The position numbers and the translations under genes were made by a program. 64,000 bases of DNA, taken from Nocardioides mangrovi (lineage in GTDB: Bacteria; Actinomycetota; Actinomycetes; Propionibacteriales; Nocardioidaceae). The notes beneath the pieces are model-generated. The model did no database searches, had not been told where the DNA came from, and saw nothing but the letters and a program-made list of their open reading frames with translations. Location of the stretch: positions 62,001 through 126,000 of the forward strand of contig NZ_JAIQZJ010000016.1 of NCBI RefSeq assembly GCF_020073815.1. Direction: 5' to 3'. Positions 1-8,590 of the stretch are shown one piece after another (the stretch's first letter is position 1; every line of letters starts with the position of its first letter).

Positions 1-1
1 G

Positions 2-313
2 GCGGTCACCTGGCTGTGCCTCGCCCTCGGCCTGGCCAGCGGCAGCGTCGAGGCGGCGAGCAACGCGCCGATGCCGCTGATCCTGCTGCCGTTCCTCTCC
101 AGCGCGTTCGTGCCGGCCGACTCGATGCCGGGCCCGCTCGGGTGGTTCGCCGAGCACCAGCCCTTCACACCGGTCATCGAGACCCTGCGCGCCTGCCTCG
201 ACGGGACCGGCCCCGGGTCGGACGCCTGGTGGGCGGTCGCCTGGTGCGTCGCGATCTCGGCGGTCTGCTTCGCGTGGGCCGTGCGGGCCTTCGGCCGCGC
301 GCGGAACGGCTGA
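2..313 (+). CDS. ABC-2 type transporter permease, C-terminal fragment
   Basis: The reading frame is open from the window edge and ends at a TGA at 313, so the start lies outside the window. The visible 103 residues include a hydrophobic stretch around PMPLILLPFLSSAF, a loop (PLGWFAEHQPFTPVIETLRA) and a last membrane helix near AVAWCVAISAVCFAWAV. That order is typical of the C-terminal third of DrrB-like ABC-2 permeases, which export drugs or lipids with a separate ATPase subunit. The MerR regulator starts 15 bases downstream and probably controls this exporter. The family call rests on the C-terminal pattern only. Confidence 0.7.
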   Translation, partial: AVTWLCLALGLASGSVEAASNAPMPLILLPFLSSAFVPADSMPGPLGWFAEHQPFTPVIETLRACLDGTGPGSDAWWAVAWCVAISAVCFAWAVRAFGRARNG

Positions 314-328
314 GGCAGGCTGAGGTCC

Positions 329-1093
329 ATGCTCACGATCAGCCAGCTGGCGGGGTACGCCGGCGTCACGGTGCGCGCCGTACGCCACTACCACCAGGTC
401 GGGCTGCTGCCGGAGCCGTCGCGCGACGGCTCCGGCTACCGGACCTACGACGCCGCCGCCGTGGTCCGGCTGATCCGGATCCGCACCCTCGCCGAGGCCG
501 GCGTCCCGCTGGCCCGGGTCCAGGAGCTGCTGGGCGCCTCGCCGGCGGAGTTCGCCGAGGCCGTCGCCGAGATCGACACCGAGCTGCGCGCGCGGATCCG
601 GGAGCTCCAGGAGCACCGGCGCCGGATCTCCCGGCTCGCCGACGGCGACTCGCTCGCGGTCCCGGCCGAGGTGGCGGCGTACCTCGACCGGATGCGCGCC
701 GCCGGCATCTCCGAGGCGATGGTCGAGGGCGAGCGCGACGGCTGGATCCTGATGGCGGCCCGGTGGCCGGAGAAGATCCCGGAGTTCATGGTCGACAAGA
801 ACGCCCAGCTCGACGACCCGCGCGTGGTCCGCCTCTACCTGCTGCTCGACGACCTCCTGGTGCACGGCGCGAGCGACGCCCGGCTGGACCCGGTCGTCGA
901 CCTGATGGTCGAGATGATGGAGGAGTCGGCCGCCCGGGGCGAGCTCGAGCAGCAGAGCGAGGACATGCGCGACGACGCGTTCGTCGGCCTGGTGGACTCC
1001 TTCGCCACCGACTCCCACCCGCTGGTCGAGCAGCTCCAGGCGCGGCTGGCCGAGCGTGGCTGGACGGGGTGGAGCCGGATGGAGCGGGCCTAG
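329..1093 (+). CDS. MerR family transcriptional regulator
   Basis: This 254-residue protein opens with a MerR winged helix-turn-helix (LTISQLAGYAGVTVRAVRHYHQVGLLPEP, residues 2-30, then the GYRTYD wing near 37-42). A helical dimerisation segment follows (about residues 75-110), then a longer C-terminal part of unknown ligand specificity. MerR proteins bind an operator inside a long promoter spacer and activate on sensing a ligand. The gene starts 15 bases after the ABC-2 permease stop and is probably in the same transcript, so an exporter/regulator pair is inferred. No metal-binding cysteines are seen, which argues for a small organic inducer. Confidence 0.85.
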   Translation: MLTISQLAGYAGVTVRAVRHYHQVGLLPEPSRDGSGYRTYDAAAVVRLIRIRTLAEAGVPLARVQELLGASPAEFAEAVAEIDTELRARIRELQEHRRRISRLADGDSLAVPAEVAAYLDRMRAAGISEAMVEGERDGWILMAARWPEKIPEFMVDKNAQLDDPRVVRLYLLLDDLLVHGASDARLDPVVDLMVEMMEESAARGELEQQSEDMRDDAFVGLVDSFATDSHPLVEQLQARLAERGWTGWSRMERA

Positions 1094-1105
1094 ACGGTAG
1101 GACCT

Positions 1106-2308
1106 CTAGACCTGGACCATGCGGTCCACGACGTGCTCGGCGATCGCCAGGCTCGAGGTGGCCGCGGGCGACGGAGCGTTGCGCACGCTGGTGATCCCGT
1201 CGGCCTGGTGGATCACGAAGTCGTCGACCAGCGAGCCGTCCCGCTCGACCGCCTGGGCGCGCAGCCCGAGCCCGGAGCGGCGTACGTCGTCGGCGCCGAT
1301 CGCGGGCACGTAGCGCTGGGCGTCGCGCATGTAGGAGCGGGTCGAGAGGACGCCCCGGACCTCGGTGAGGCCGGTGCGCCAGTGCTGGCCCGAGAAGCGC
1401 CAGAACCCGGGCCACGTCAGGGTGTTCGCGAGGTCCGAGGCCGAGAAGGACGCCCGCCCGTAGGCGCTGCGGCTGAGCGCGAGGAAGGCGTTGGGACCGA
1501 CCTCCAGGCCGCCGGCGACGCGGCGCGTGAAGTGCACGCCCAGGAAGGGGTAGCGCGGGTCGGGGACCGGGTAGACCATCCCGCGCACGAGGTCCTGCTT
1601 CGCCGGGGACACGGTCATGTACTCGCCGCGGAAGGGGATGATGCGCGGCGCCGGCGGGCCGCCGACCAGCTCGCCGAGCCGGTCCGACTCCAGGCCGCCG
1701 CAGACGACCAGGCGATCGACGGTCAGCCGGTCCTCCCCGTACGCGACCTCGATCCGTCCAGCGCGCCGGGCCACGCCGGTGACCTCGGCCGACAGCCGGA
1801 CCTCCCCACCGGCGGCGACGATCTCCTCGCCGATCCGCTCGGCGATGGCGACGTAGTCGGTGATCGCGGTGTGCGGCGAGTGCAGCGCCGCGACCCCGGT
1901 GGCGTGCGGCTCGATCTCGGCGATGCCGGAGCGGTCGACCCGGCGGAGCCCGGGCACGGCGTTCTGCGTCGCCGTCCGCTCGAGGGCGTCGAAGCGGCCC
2001 ATCTCGTCCGGGTCGACCGCGACGACGAGCTTGCCGCACTCGTCGTAGGGCAGGCCGTGCTCGGCGCAGTAGTCCTGGATCATCCGGCGGCCGCGAGTGC
2101 AGAGCTCGGCCTTGAGGCTGCCCGGCTTGTAGTAGATGCCGGCGTGGACGACCCCGGAGTTGTGGCCCGTCTGGTGCGTGGCGAGCCGCTCCTCCTTCTC
2201 GAGGACGACGACGCGGGTGCCCGGACGGCGTCGGACGATCTCGCGACCGACGGCGAGGCCGACGATGCCGCCGCCGACGATGCCGACAACGTCCTGCCCG
2301 CGGGTCAC
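1106..2308 (-). CDS. lhgO: L-2-hydroxyglutarate oxidase (FAD-dependent)
   Basis: The 400-residue protein begins with an FAD-binding Rossmann motif (GIVGGGIVGLAVGREI, then VVVLEKE). It continues with the LhgO/DAO-type core: HQTGHNSGVVHAGIYYKPGS near the N-terminus and IIPFRGEY in the middle. The enzyme family oxidises L-2-hydroxyglutarate to 2-oxoglutarate and passes electrons to the respiratory chain. The GTG at 2308 is chosen because the GxGxxG motif follows about ten residues later; longer frames add a non-conserved N-terminus running into the neighbouring antiporter gene. The divergent antiporter gene starts only 41 bases away, so both promoters share that gap. Confidence 0.9.
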   Translation of the reverse strand: MTRGQDVVGIVGGGIVGLAVGREIVRRRPGTRVVVLEKEERLATHQTGHNSGVVHAGIYYKPGSLKAELCTRGRRMIQDYCAEHGLPYDECGKLVVAVDPDEMGRFDALERTATQNAVPGLRRVDRSGIAEIEPHATGVAALHSPHTAITDYVAIAERIGEEIVAAGGEVRLSAEVTGVARRAGRIEVAYGEDRLTVDRLVVCGGLESDRLGELVGGPPAPRIIPFRGEYMTVSPAKQDLVRGMVYPVPDPRYPFLGVHFTRRVAGGLEVGPNAFLALSRSAYGRASFSASDLANTLTWPGFWRFSGQHWRTGLTEVRGVLSTRSYMRDAQRYVPAIGADDVRRSGLGLRAQAVERDGSLVDDFVIHQADGITSVRNAPSPAATSSLAIAEHVVDRMVQV

Positions 2309-2348
2309 GGCCCCATCCTCGCAGGAGCCTCCTCCTAGACTGCCGACG

Positions 2349-4061
2349 GTGGACCACCAGTTCGCGCTCATCGCAGGAGCGGCCCTCGCGATCATGATCG
2401 CGGCGTCGGTCTTCTCCCGGCGTACCGGCGTCGCGGCGCCGCTGCTGCTGGTCGGGCTCGGCATCGGCGCGAGCTACCTGCCCGGAGCCCCCACGATCCA
2501 CGTCGAGCCGGAGCTCGTGCTCGCCGGCGTGCTGCCGCCGCTGCTCTACTCCTCGGCGGTCAACCTGCCGGTCCTCGACGTACGCCGGAACTTCCAGCTC
2601 ATCACGTGGCTCTCCATCGTCCTGGTGATCGTGTCGGCGGTCGTGATCGGACTGGTCGTGCACTGGGCGTTCCCGAGCATCCGGCTCTCGCTGGCGATCG
2701 CCCTCGGCGCCGTGGTCGCGCCGACCGACGCGGTCGCGGCCACCGCGATCGGCCGGCGGGTCGGGCTGCCACCACGGCTGATGGCGGTGCTCGAGGGCGA
2801 GAGCCTGGTCAACGACGCGTCCGCGCTGGTCGTGCTGCGCACCGCGACCGCTGCGATCGCGGCGGCCGACACCTTCTCGGTCGCGCACACCGCCCTCGAC
2901 TTCCTCTGGGCGGTGACCGGCGCCGTGCTCATCGGCCTGGTCGTCGGCTGGCTGACCGTGCTGCTGCGCGAGCGGCTCGACGACCCGGTGCTCAACACCA
3001 CGATCTCCTTCGCGGTCCCCTTCCTCGCCTACTTCCCGGCCGAGGAGGCCGGGGTCTCCGGCGTCCTCGCGGTCGTGCTCGCCGGCCTGGTGACCGGGTC
3101 CCTCGGCAGCCGGCGCTTCAGCGTCCGGGACCGGCAGACCCAGGCCACGACCTGGACCACGATCAGCTTCATCCTCGAGAGCGCCGTCTTCCTGGCCATG
3201 GGCTACCAGCTGCCCGAGCTCCTCGACGCCGCCCGCGACGAGACCAACCCCGGCGAGATCGGCGGCATCGTCGCGATCACCGTCGGGCTGCTCATCGCGC
3301 TGCGCTTCCTCGGCCTCGCCTGGCCCGCGATCGGCAACTACCGCCACCGCGACGAGCAGGGCGCCCAGATGCGCGAGCGGCTCGACCAGTTCGAGGAGAG
3401 GCTCGACGCGATGGCGCCCGCCGACGAGCGCGAGGAGACCCGGCTCGCCTGGGCGCGCCGGCGGCTGGCGCGCGGCCGCGCCGACATCGCCTTCGAGGAG
3501 CGGGAGCCGGTCACCACCCGAGGTCTGGTCGTCATCGCGTGGGCGGGCATGCGCGGCGTCGTGACGGTCGCCGCCGCGCAGACCATCCCGGTCGGGACAC
3601 CCCACCGCGCGACGATCGTGCTGGCGGCCTTCCTGGTCGCGCTGATCACGCTCGTCCTCTTCGGGCTGACCCTGCCGCTGGTGATCCGCCGGATGGGCTT
3701 CGAGGCCGAGAGCGCCGAGGACAAGCGCGACGCCTTCCAGTCGCTGCTGCGCAGCGTCGGCGAGACCGCGCTCGACACGGTCGGCCCGGTCGACGAGCAG
3801 ACCGTCGACGGCATCCCGGTCGACCCCCAGATCGCCACGATGCTCAAGGAGCAGGTCCTGCCGCGGATGCTCACCGGCGTCCGCGAGGTGCGCCACGCGC
3901 GGCCCGACACCCTCGAGCAGTCACTCGTGGTGCAGCGCCGCTACCTCGACGCGATGCGCGACGCGCTCGGGTCCGAGCGGAGCATCGGCGCCTACAGCTC
4001 CGAGACCTACCGGCAGGTGCAGGGCCTGCTCGACTCGTTCGAGCAGCGGGTCGGTCGCTGA
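2349..4061 (+). CDS. Na+/H+ antiporter, CPA1 (NhaP-like) family
   Basis: The 570-residue protein has about 11-12 hydrophobic segments in its first 320 residues and again around residues 395-440. The family motif APTDAVAATAIGR followed by LEGESLVNDASAL carries the acidic pair expected for cation/proton exchange. A charged stretch near residues 330-385 (the DQFEERLDAMAPADEREE region) interrupts the membrane domain. After the last helix (TLPLVIRRMGF) comes a cytoplasmic helical tail of about 120 residues. The GTG at 2349 is preferred because the first helix begins immediately after it. The likely role is sodium and pH homeostasis at the membrane. It faces lhgO divergently across a 40-base gap. 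Confidence 0.88.
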   Translation: MDHQFALIAGAALAIMIAASVFSRRTGVAAPLLLVGLGIGASYLPGAPTIHVEPELVLAGVLPPLLYSSAVNLPVLDVRRNFQLITWLSIVLVIVSAVVIGLVVHWAFPSIRLSLAIALGAVVAPTDAVAATAIGRRVGLPPRLMAVLEGESLVNDASALVVLRTATAAIAAADTFSVAHTALDFLWAVTGAVLIGLVVGWLTVLLRERLDDPVLNTTISFAVPFLAYFPAEEAGVSGVLAVVLAGLVTGSLGSRRFSVRDRQTQATTWTTISFILESAVFLAMGYQLPELLDAARDETNPGEIGGIVAITVGLLIALRFLGLAWPAIGNYRHRDEQGAQMRERLDQFEERLDAMAPADEREETRLAWARRRLARGRADIAFEEREPVTTRGLVVIAWAGMRGVVTVAAAQTIPVGTPHRATIVLAAFLVALITLVLFGLTLPLVIRRMGFEAESAEDKRDAFQSLLRSVGETALDTVGPVDEQTVDGIPVDPQIATMLKEQVLPRMLTGVREVRHARPDTLEQSLVVQRRYLDAMRDALGSERSIGAYSSETYRQVQGLLDSFEQRVGR

Positions 4062-4062
4062 T

Positions 4063-4180
4063 GGTCGAGTAGAGGTTTTCCGTCGCACGAGTCGAGACTT
4101 TCCGTCGTACGAGTCGAGACTTTCCGTCGTACGACGGCGCGGAAGACCTCGACTCAACCCGCGGAAAACCTCTACTCGAC
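4063..4180. repeat. Intergenic inverted and tandem repeat element
   Basis: Three 22-base units lie head to tail at 4067-4088, 4089-4110 and 4111-4132; the last two are identical and the first is diverged. The outer ends form an 18-base perfect inverted repeat: GTCGAGTAGAGGTTTTCC at 4064-4081 and its complement at 4163-4180. A second, inner arm (CGGAAGACCTCGACTC) partly complements the 22-base units. The whole can fold into a long imperfect hairpin just after the antiporter stop. It may act as a terminator or belong to a dispersed REP-like family; only one copy is seen in this window. Confidence 0.75.
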
Positions 4181-4243
4181 GGCTATGGGGCCCTCCCGCG
4201 TGTCTCCCGGTTCCGGGCGCTTCGTCACCGACAATCAACTCCC

Positions 4244-6010
4244 GTGAGTGCACCTGGAGCCCGGCGTCGTCCCCTGCTGATCGGGCTCGCCGGAGGTGCC
4301 GCCGCCCTCGGGGCGGCGACCGTCGCGGCCCGGGTGTCGTCCTCCCTCCACGACGGACCCGCGGGAGGCGGACCCGCGCTCACCCTCAGCGCCGAGTCGG
4401 CCTCCATGTCGTCGCTGTCGGTCCCCCTCGACGGGCAGCTCCTGACCTCCGGGTCCGGCGACACCGCCCGTACGGCGAGGCTGACGACCTCCCTCCACTC
4501 GATGGTCGGCGCCACCTGGACGGGAGCCGCCGAGCCGGTCCTGCGGATCCGGTCGCGGAGCGAGGGCCGGTGGGGCGCCTGGCAGCCGCTCCCGCACCTC
4601 CACGACCGACCCGACGCGCGCAGCGCGGAGGACACCGACCTCCAGAGCACGCAGCCGGTGTGGACCGGGGACTCCGACGGCATCCAGGTCGAGGTGACGG
4701 GACGTCGTCCCGCCGACCTCACGCTCGTGCTGCTCCGACCGGCGCCGCTGCCGAGCGACCGCGCCGCCGTCGGCAAGGCCGCGCTCGCGGCGTCCGCGGC
4801 CGACCGGGCACGCCGCGCCCAGGACGACTCCGCGACCGGCGCCGTACCCGAGCCTCCGCTGCTCACCCGCAAGGACTGGGGCGCCGACGAGAGCTGGCGC
4901 AACGGCAAGCCGCGCTACAACTCGACGATCCAGCAGGCCCACGTCCACCACACGGCGAGCGGCAACGACTACTCCGAGGACGACGTGCCGGCGATCATCC
5001 GCGGCTTCTACCGCTACCACACCGGCACCCTCGGCTGGTCCGACATCGCCTACAACTTCCTCGTCGACCGGTTCGGCCGGATCTGGGTCGGGCGGGCCGG
5101 CGGGCCGAAGCGACCGGTCCGCGGCGCGCACACCCTCGGCTTCAACGCGACCTCGGTCGGGACCGCGGTGATCGGCAACTTCATGACCGCCACACCGTCG
5201 AAGAAGGTGCTCCAGTCGATCGCGGCGATCGCGGCCTGGAAGCTGCAGCCGTACGGCGGCGACCCGCTCGGCACGGTGAGGGTCGACTCGGAGGGCAGCG
5301 ACAAGTTCCGCGCCGGCCGGGTCGTCGCGCTCCCCGTCATCGACGGCCACCGCGACACCAACGACACCTCCTGCCCCGGCGACCACGTCTACGAGCACCT
5401 CCCCGCCATCCGGCGACGCGCGGCCCGCATCATCCGCCGGGCCGCGCAGCCGCCGGCCGTCACCGTCGTCACGCCCTCGACGCTGACCGGCACCCCCGTG
5501 GTCGGTCAGACCCTCACCGTCACCCCGGGCACCTTCGACCCGGCAGGGACCACCAGCACGTGCACCTGGCTGCGCGACGGTGAGGTCGTCGAGGGCGCGA
5601 CGGGCCTCACCTACCTGCTCACCGGCGACGACCTCGGCACCGTCGTCTCGGCTCGCGTCGAGACGACCCTCGACGGCCACGACCCCGCCGTCGAGGACCT
5701 CGCCGGCCCCGGCACCGTCGAGGGCGACACCACCCTCACCCTCAAGGTGCGACCGCACGTCCGGTCGGCGAAGGTGAAGGTCCGGGTGCGGGTGGTCGAC
5801 GCCGACCGGGTGCCGACCGGCACCGTCACCATCACCGTCGAGGGGCAGCGGCAGGAGGTCGCGCTCGTCGACGGCGTCGCCGTCGCCCGCTTCGGCGGCC
5901 TGCGTCCCGGTGCGGCGACCGCCACCGCGACGTACGCCGGCGCGACCGGACTGCGCCCGGCCGAGGGCTCGGCGGACCTCGTGGTCGCCTCCCGCACCCG
6001 GCACTCCTGA
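4244..6010 (+). CDS. Secreted peptidoglycan-recognition N-acetylmuramoyl-L-alanine amidase
   Basis: The 588-residue protein starts at GTG 4244 with a signal-like hydrophobic segment (LLIGLAGGAAALGAATVAA). A variable region of about 180 residues precedes an amidase_2/PGRP domain beginning at LLTRKDWGADESWR. Zinc-type ligands are visible in HVHHTASGNDY and in VIDGHRDTNDTSCPGD. This family cleaves the amide bond between muramic acid and the stem peptide. The C-terminal 150 residues hold two Ig-like repeats (TLTGTPVVGQTLTVTPGTF and the TLTLKVRPHV part) that probably bind the wall or act as a spacer. Its precise biological role, such as autolysis, remodelling or defence against other bacteria, cannot be read from sequence. 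Confidence 0.88.
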   Translation: MSAPGARRRPLLIGLAGGAAALGAATVAARVSSSLHDGPAGGGPALTLSAESASMSSLSVPLDGQLLTSGSGDTARTARLTTSLHSMVGATWTGAAEPVLRIRSRSEGRWGAWQPLPHLHDRPDARSAEDTDLQSTQPVWTGDSDGIQVEVTGRRPADLTLVLLRPAPLPSDRAAVGKAALAASAADRARRAQDDSATGAVPEPPLLTRKDWGADESWRNGKPRYNSTIQQAHVHHTASGNDYSEDDVPAIIRGFYRYHTGTLGWSDIAYNFLVDRFGRIWVGRAGGPKRPVRGAHTLGFNATSVGTAVIGNFMTATPSKKVLQSIAAIAAWKLQPYGGDPLGTVRVDSEGSDKFRAGRVVALPVIDGHRDTNDTSCPGDHVYEHLPAIRRRAARIIRRAAQPPAVTVVTPSTLTGTPVVGQTLTVTPGTFDPAGTTSTCTWLRDGEVVEGATGLTYLLTGDDLGTVVSARVETTLDGHDPAVEDLAGPGTVEGDTTLTLKVRPHVRSAKVKVRVRVVDADRVPTGTVTITVEGQRQEVALVDGVAVARFGGLRPGAATATATYAGATGLRPAEGSADLVVASRTRHS

Positions 6011-6038
6011 GCGGCCTGAGCGGCCTGAGCGGACCTCA

Positions 6039-6335
6039 TCAGCCCGCCAGCACCACGCGCAGCTCGCGGACCTCGCACGGGTCGGCCTGGGCGGTGCGGC
6101 GCCGCACCAGCCGCAGCGGCGCCTCGTGGCCCTCGCCGGGACCGCTGAAGACGAGGAACGTGAGCTCGTGGGTCCCCTCCGCCAGCGGGACGAGGTGGTC
6201 CGGGCGGCCGGACACCTCCCAGGTGCCGCCGCCGAACCGGCGACGGAAGCGGACCTGGAGCGCGCTGCCGGCCGCGAGCTGGACGACCTGACCGGCGGCC
6301 GGGTCCTCGACGACGTGGATCTGCGGCATCGACAT
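6039..6335 (-). CDS. Small beta-rich protein, possibly chagasin-like (I42)
   Basis: This 98-residue protein has an excellent ribosome site (GGAGGAG, 5 bases before ATG 6335) and no signal peptide. Its layout follows the chagasin/I42 cysteine-protease-inhibitor pattern: a first loop with RRFGGGTWEV, a strand HELTFLVFSGPG, then APLRLVRRRT and a final strand RELRVVLAG. The family's diagnostic loops (NPTTGYxW, GxGG, RPW) are only partly matched, so inhibitor activity is an inference from fold-like pattern. It is transcribed on the same strand as, and 62 bases downstream of, the BTAD regulator, so the two may be co-transcribed. Confidence 0.6.
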   Translation of the reverse strand: MSMPQIHVVEDPAAGQVVQLAAGSALQVRFRRRFGGGTWEVSGRPDHLVPLAEGTHELTFLVFSGPGEGHEAPLRLVRRRTAQADPCEVRELRVVLAG

Positions 6336-6397
6336 GGTTCTCCTCCGAGTGGGTCGGGCGTGGCACCACTGTGCGAGCCGACCCTTGAAGAAACCTT

Positions 6398-8503
6398 TCA
6401 GTCGCCTTCCGCGATCTCCTCCCAGGTCGAGACGGGCGCGTCGATCTCGGCCATCCGCAGCGCATAGGCGCGGTAGTGGCGACGGGCCTCGCCGTGCCGG
6501 CGGTCGGCCAGGAGCAGCCCGACGACGGCGCGGTACGTCGGCTCGTCGTACGGATCCTCGACGAGGAGGCGGGCCAGCCACGGGACGGCGCGCTGCGGGT
6601 CGTCGCCCTCCACCAGGGCGAAGGCGAGGGTGCGGATGACGTCGCGGCCGAGCTGGCCGAGCTCGTCGGCGGCGGACTCTGCCCAGGCGGCGTAGGCGTC
6701 GCCGTCGAGCAGGGAGCCGGTGTGCCGCGCGGCGGCCGCCTCGAGCAGCTCGACGGCGTCGGGACGCCCGGCCCGGTCGGCCTCGAGCGCCTCCCGGGCG
6801 GCCTGCCGGAAGGCGACCGCGTCGACGCTGACCCGGTCGGGGTCGAGCCGCACCGTGGCCCGGTCGGCGACGACGAAGTGGCCGCTGTCGTGCTCCCGCT
6901 CGGGATCGAGGGCACTGCGCAGCTGGGACAGCGCCACCGAGAGCCGGCCGCCGGTGTCCCGCTCCCCCGGCCACAGCAGCTCGGCGAGCGCCTCGCGGCT
7001 GATCGCGCTGCCGCCCTGGACGGCGAGGATCTTGAGGGCGTCGCGGGCCTTGCGGGACGCCCAGGCGTTGGTCGGGATCGGCGTGCCGTCGCGGTAGACG
7101 ACGAACGTGCCGAGCACGTGGACGTGCAGGTCGGCGGTGACCTCGCGCGGGCGGACCGCCAGCAGCGGCCCGGCGATCCCCCACGCGTCGTCGTGGACGC
7201 CGAGGGCGCGCAGCCGCTGGCGGGCGACGTCCTCGGCGAGCAGGCCTCCGGCGAGCCGGGCCAGGATCACGTCGTTGATCCGGGCGCGGACGACGTTGCC
7301 GATCGACTCCCAGATCGACGCGGCCTCCGCGAGCCGCGGGTCGCGGTGGTCGCCGCCGGAGGCGAGGGCGCAGAGCTCGAGGGCGTCGGCCAGCCGCACG
7401 AGGTCGCGGCGCCGGCCCGCCTCGCGCACGGCGCGCTCGCCGAAGGACAGCGCCTGCTCGCGGTCGCCGCTGTGCAGGTGCACCCACCCGGCCGCGACGT
7501 ACGACGGCACGTGGCCCATCGCCGCCGGCAGCTCGAGGGTGTCGACGGCCAGCTGCCGGGCGGCCTCCGGGTCGTCGGCGACCCGGCAGACCGCCAGGCC
7601 CGCGAGGCTCGGGATCAGCGACTGGGTGTCGCCCTCGGCCTCGGCCAGCCGCGCTGACTCCTCGAAGGCCATCGCGGCCTGCGCGACGTTGCCCCGCGCG
7701 GACTGCACCCCGCCGATCACCTGCCACGCGGCCGCCGCCATCGGCGAGTGGACGGAGAGCCAGATCGCCCGCGCCGCCTCGGCCTCGACCAGCGCCTCGT
7801 CGAGGCGACCGAGGCCGTGCAGGGCGTCGGCCATGTTGATCCGCAGCAGCGCCTGCACCGACAGGTGACCGGTCGCCTCGTTGAGCAGCAGGCCCGTCTG
7901 GAGGTGCTCGACCGCCTGCGCGTAGCGCGCCTCCTCGAGGTGGCTCGACGCGAGGTTGTTGTGCACCCGGGTCTGGGTCAGCAGGTCGCCGCTCGCGGTG
8001 GCGTGCTCGAGCGCCGTCACGTACGCCGCGGCGTTGGCGTGCCGGTCGCCCTGCATCGCGGTCAGCAGCGCCCGGCTCACCCACGCGAACGCCAGCGCCC
8101 CGGCGTCACCGGTCGCCTCCGCGAGCACCAGCGCCTGCTCGGCGTACTTCTCGCAGAGCTCGACGTCGCCGCGGTTCCAGGCGGTGCCGGCGTGGCAGGC
8201 GTAGAGGTGGGCGAGCTCGCAGTCGTCGAGCCGGTCGGCGTCGGCCTGCTCGAAGAAGTGCAGGGCACGTGAGTACATGCCGAGGTGGTGGTGGGCGTAG
8301 CCGCACCGCCAGGCGAACTCCCCGGGATAGCGCCCGTCGGGCCGCCGCACCCGGTCGGCCAGCGCCGCCCACTCGCGCGCGGAGAGCCACGAGATGGTCG
8401 GGGTCGTGTGGCCGACCACGAGGTCGACGAGCGCCTGCTCGTCCGGGGCGTCCGCCAGCAGGGCGAGCAGGTCGGCGCGCGCCTCGGGTTGGAACCCGGC
8501 CAT
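6398..8503 (-). CDS. BTAD-domain transcriptional activator with TPR repeats
   Basis: The protein has about 701 residues. Its first two-thirds are helical TPR-like repeats (for example YSRALHFFEQADADRLDD). An OmpR-type winged helix follows (LHVHVLGTFVVYRDGTPIP, then SRKARDALKILAVQGG and SREALAELLWPG), and then a bacterial transcriptional activation domain (SVDAVAFRQAAREALEADRA to the C-terminus). SARP regulators carry these two domains in that order; here the TPR block is N-terminal rather than C-terminal. ATG 8503 is preferred over GTG 8509 because of the GGGGGTG six bases upstream. No P-loop NTPase domain is present. The nearest plausible target is the small gene just downstream. Confidence 0.8.
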   Translation of the reverse strand: MAGFQPEARADLLALLADAPDEQALVDLVVGHTTPTISWLSAREWAALADRVRRPDGRYPGEFAWRCGYAHHHLGMYSRALHFFEQADADRLDDCELAHLYACHAGTAWNRGDVELCEKYAEQALVLAEATGDAGALAFAWVSRALLTAMQGDRHANAAAYVTALEHATASGDLLTQTRVHNNLASSHLEEARYAQAVEHLQTGLLLNEATGHLSVQALLRINMADALHGLGRLDEALVEAEAARAIWLSVHSPMAAAAWQVIGGVQSARGNVAQAAMAFEESARLAEAEGDTQSLIPSLAGLAVCRVADDPEAARQLAVDTLELPAAMGHVPSYVAAGWVHLHSGDREQALSFGERAVREAGRRRDLVRLADALELCALASGGDHRDPRLAEAASIWESIGNVVRARINDVILARLAGGLLAEDVARQRLRALGVHDDAWGIAGPLLAVRPREVTADLHVHVLGTFVVYRDGTPIPTNAWASRKARDALKILAVQGGSAISREALAELLWPGERDTGGRLSVALSQLRSALDPEREHDSGHFVVADRATVRLDPDRVSVDAVAFRQAAREALEADRAGRPDAVELLEAAAARHTGSLLDGDAYAAWAESAADELGQLGRDVIRTLAFALVEGDDPQRAVPWLARLLVEDPYDEPTYRAVVGLLLADRRHGEARRHYRAYALRMAEIDAPVSTWEEIAEGD

Positions 8504-8590
8504 GCTCACCCCCGTGCGTCATCCCCGGGGCAAGTAAACCAACGCGGACCCGCACGTGTCCGGGGGTCGAGACGCGGGGCGGCCGCGCAC

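Noticed and set aside
786..3896. A 1036-residue minus-strand open frame
   Set aside because: It is Arg/Asp/Gly-rich low-complexity sequence antisense to the antiporter and out of frame with lhgO, a normal shadow in DNA with GC-rich third positions.
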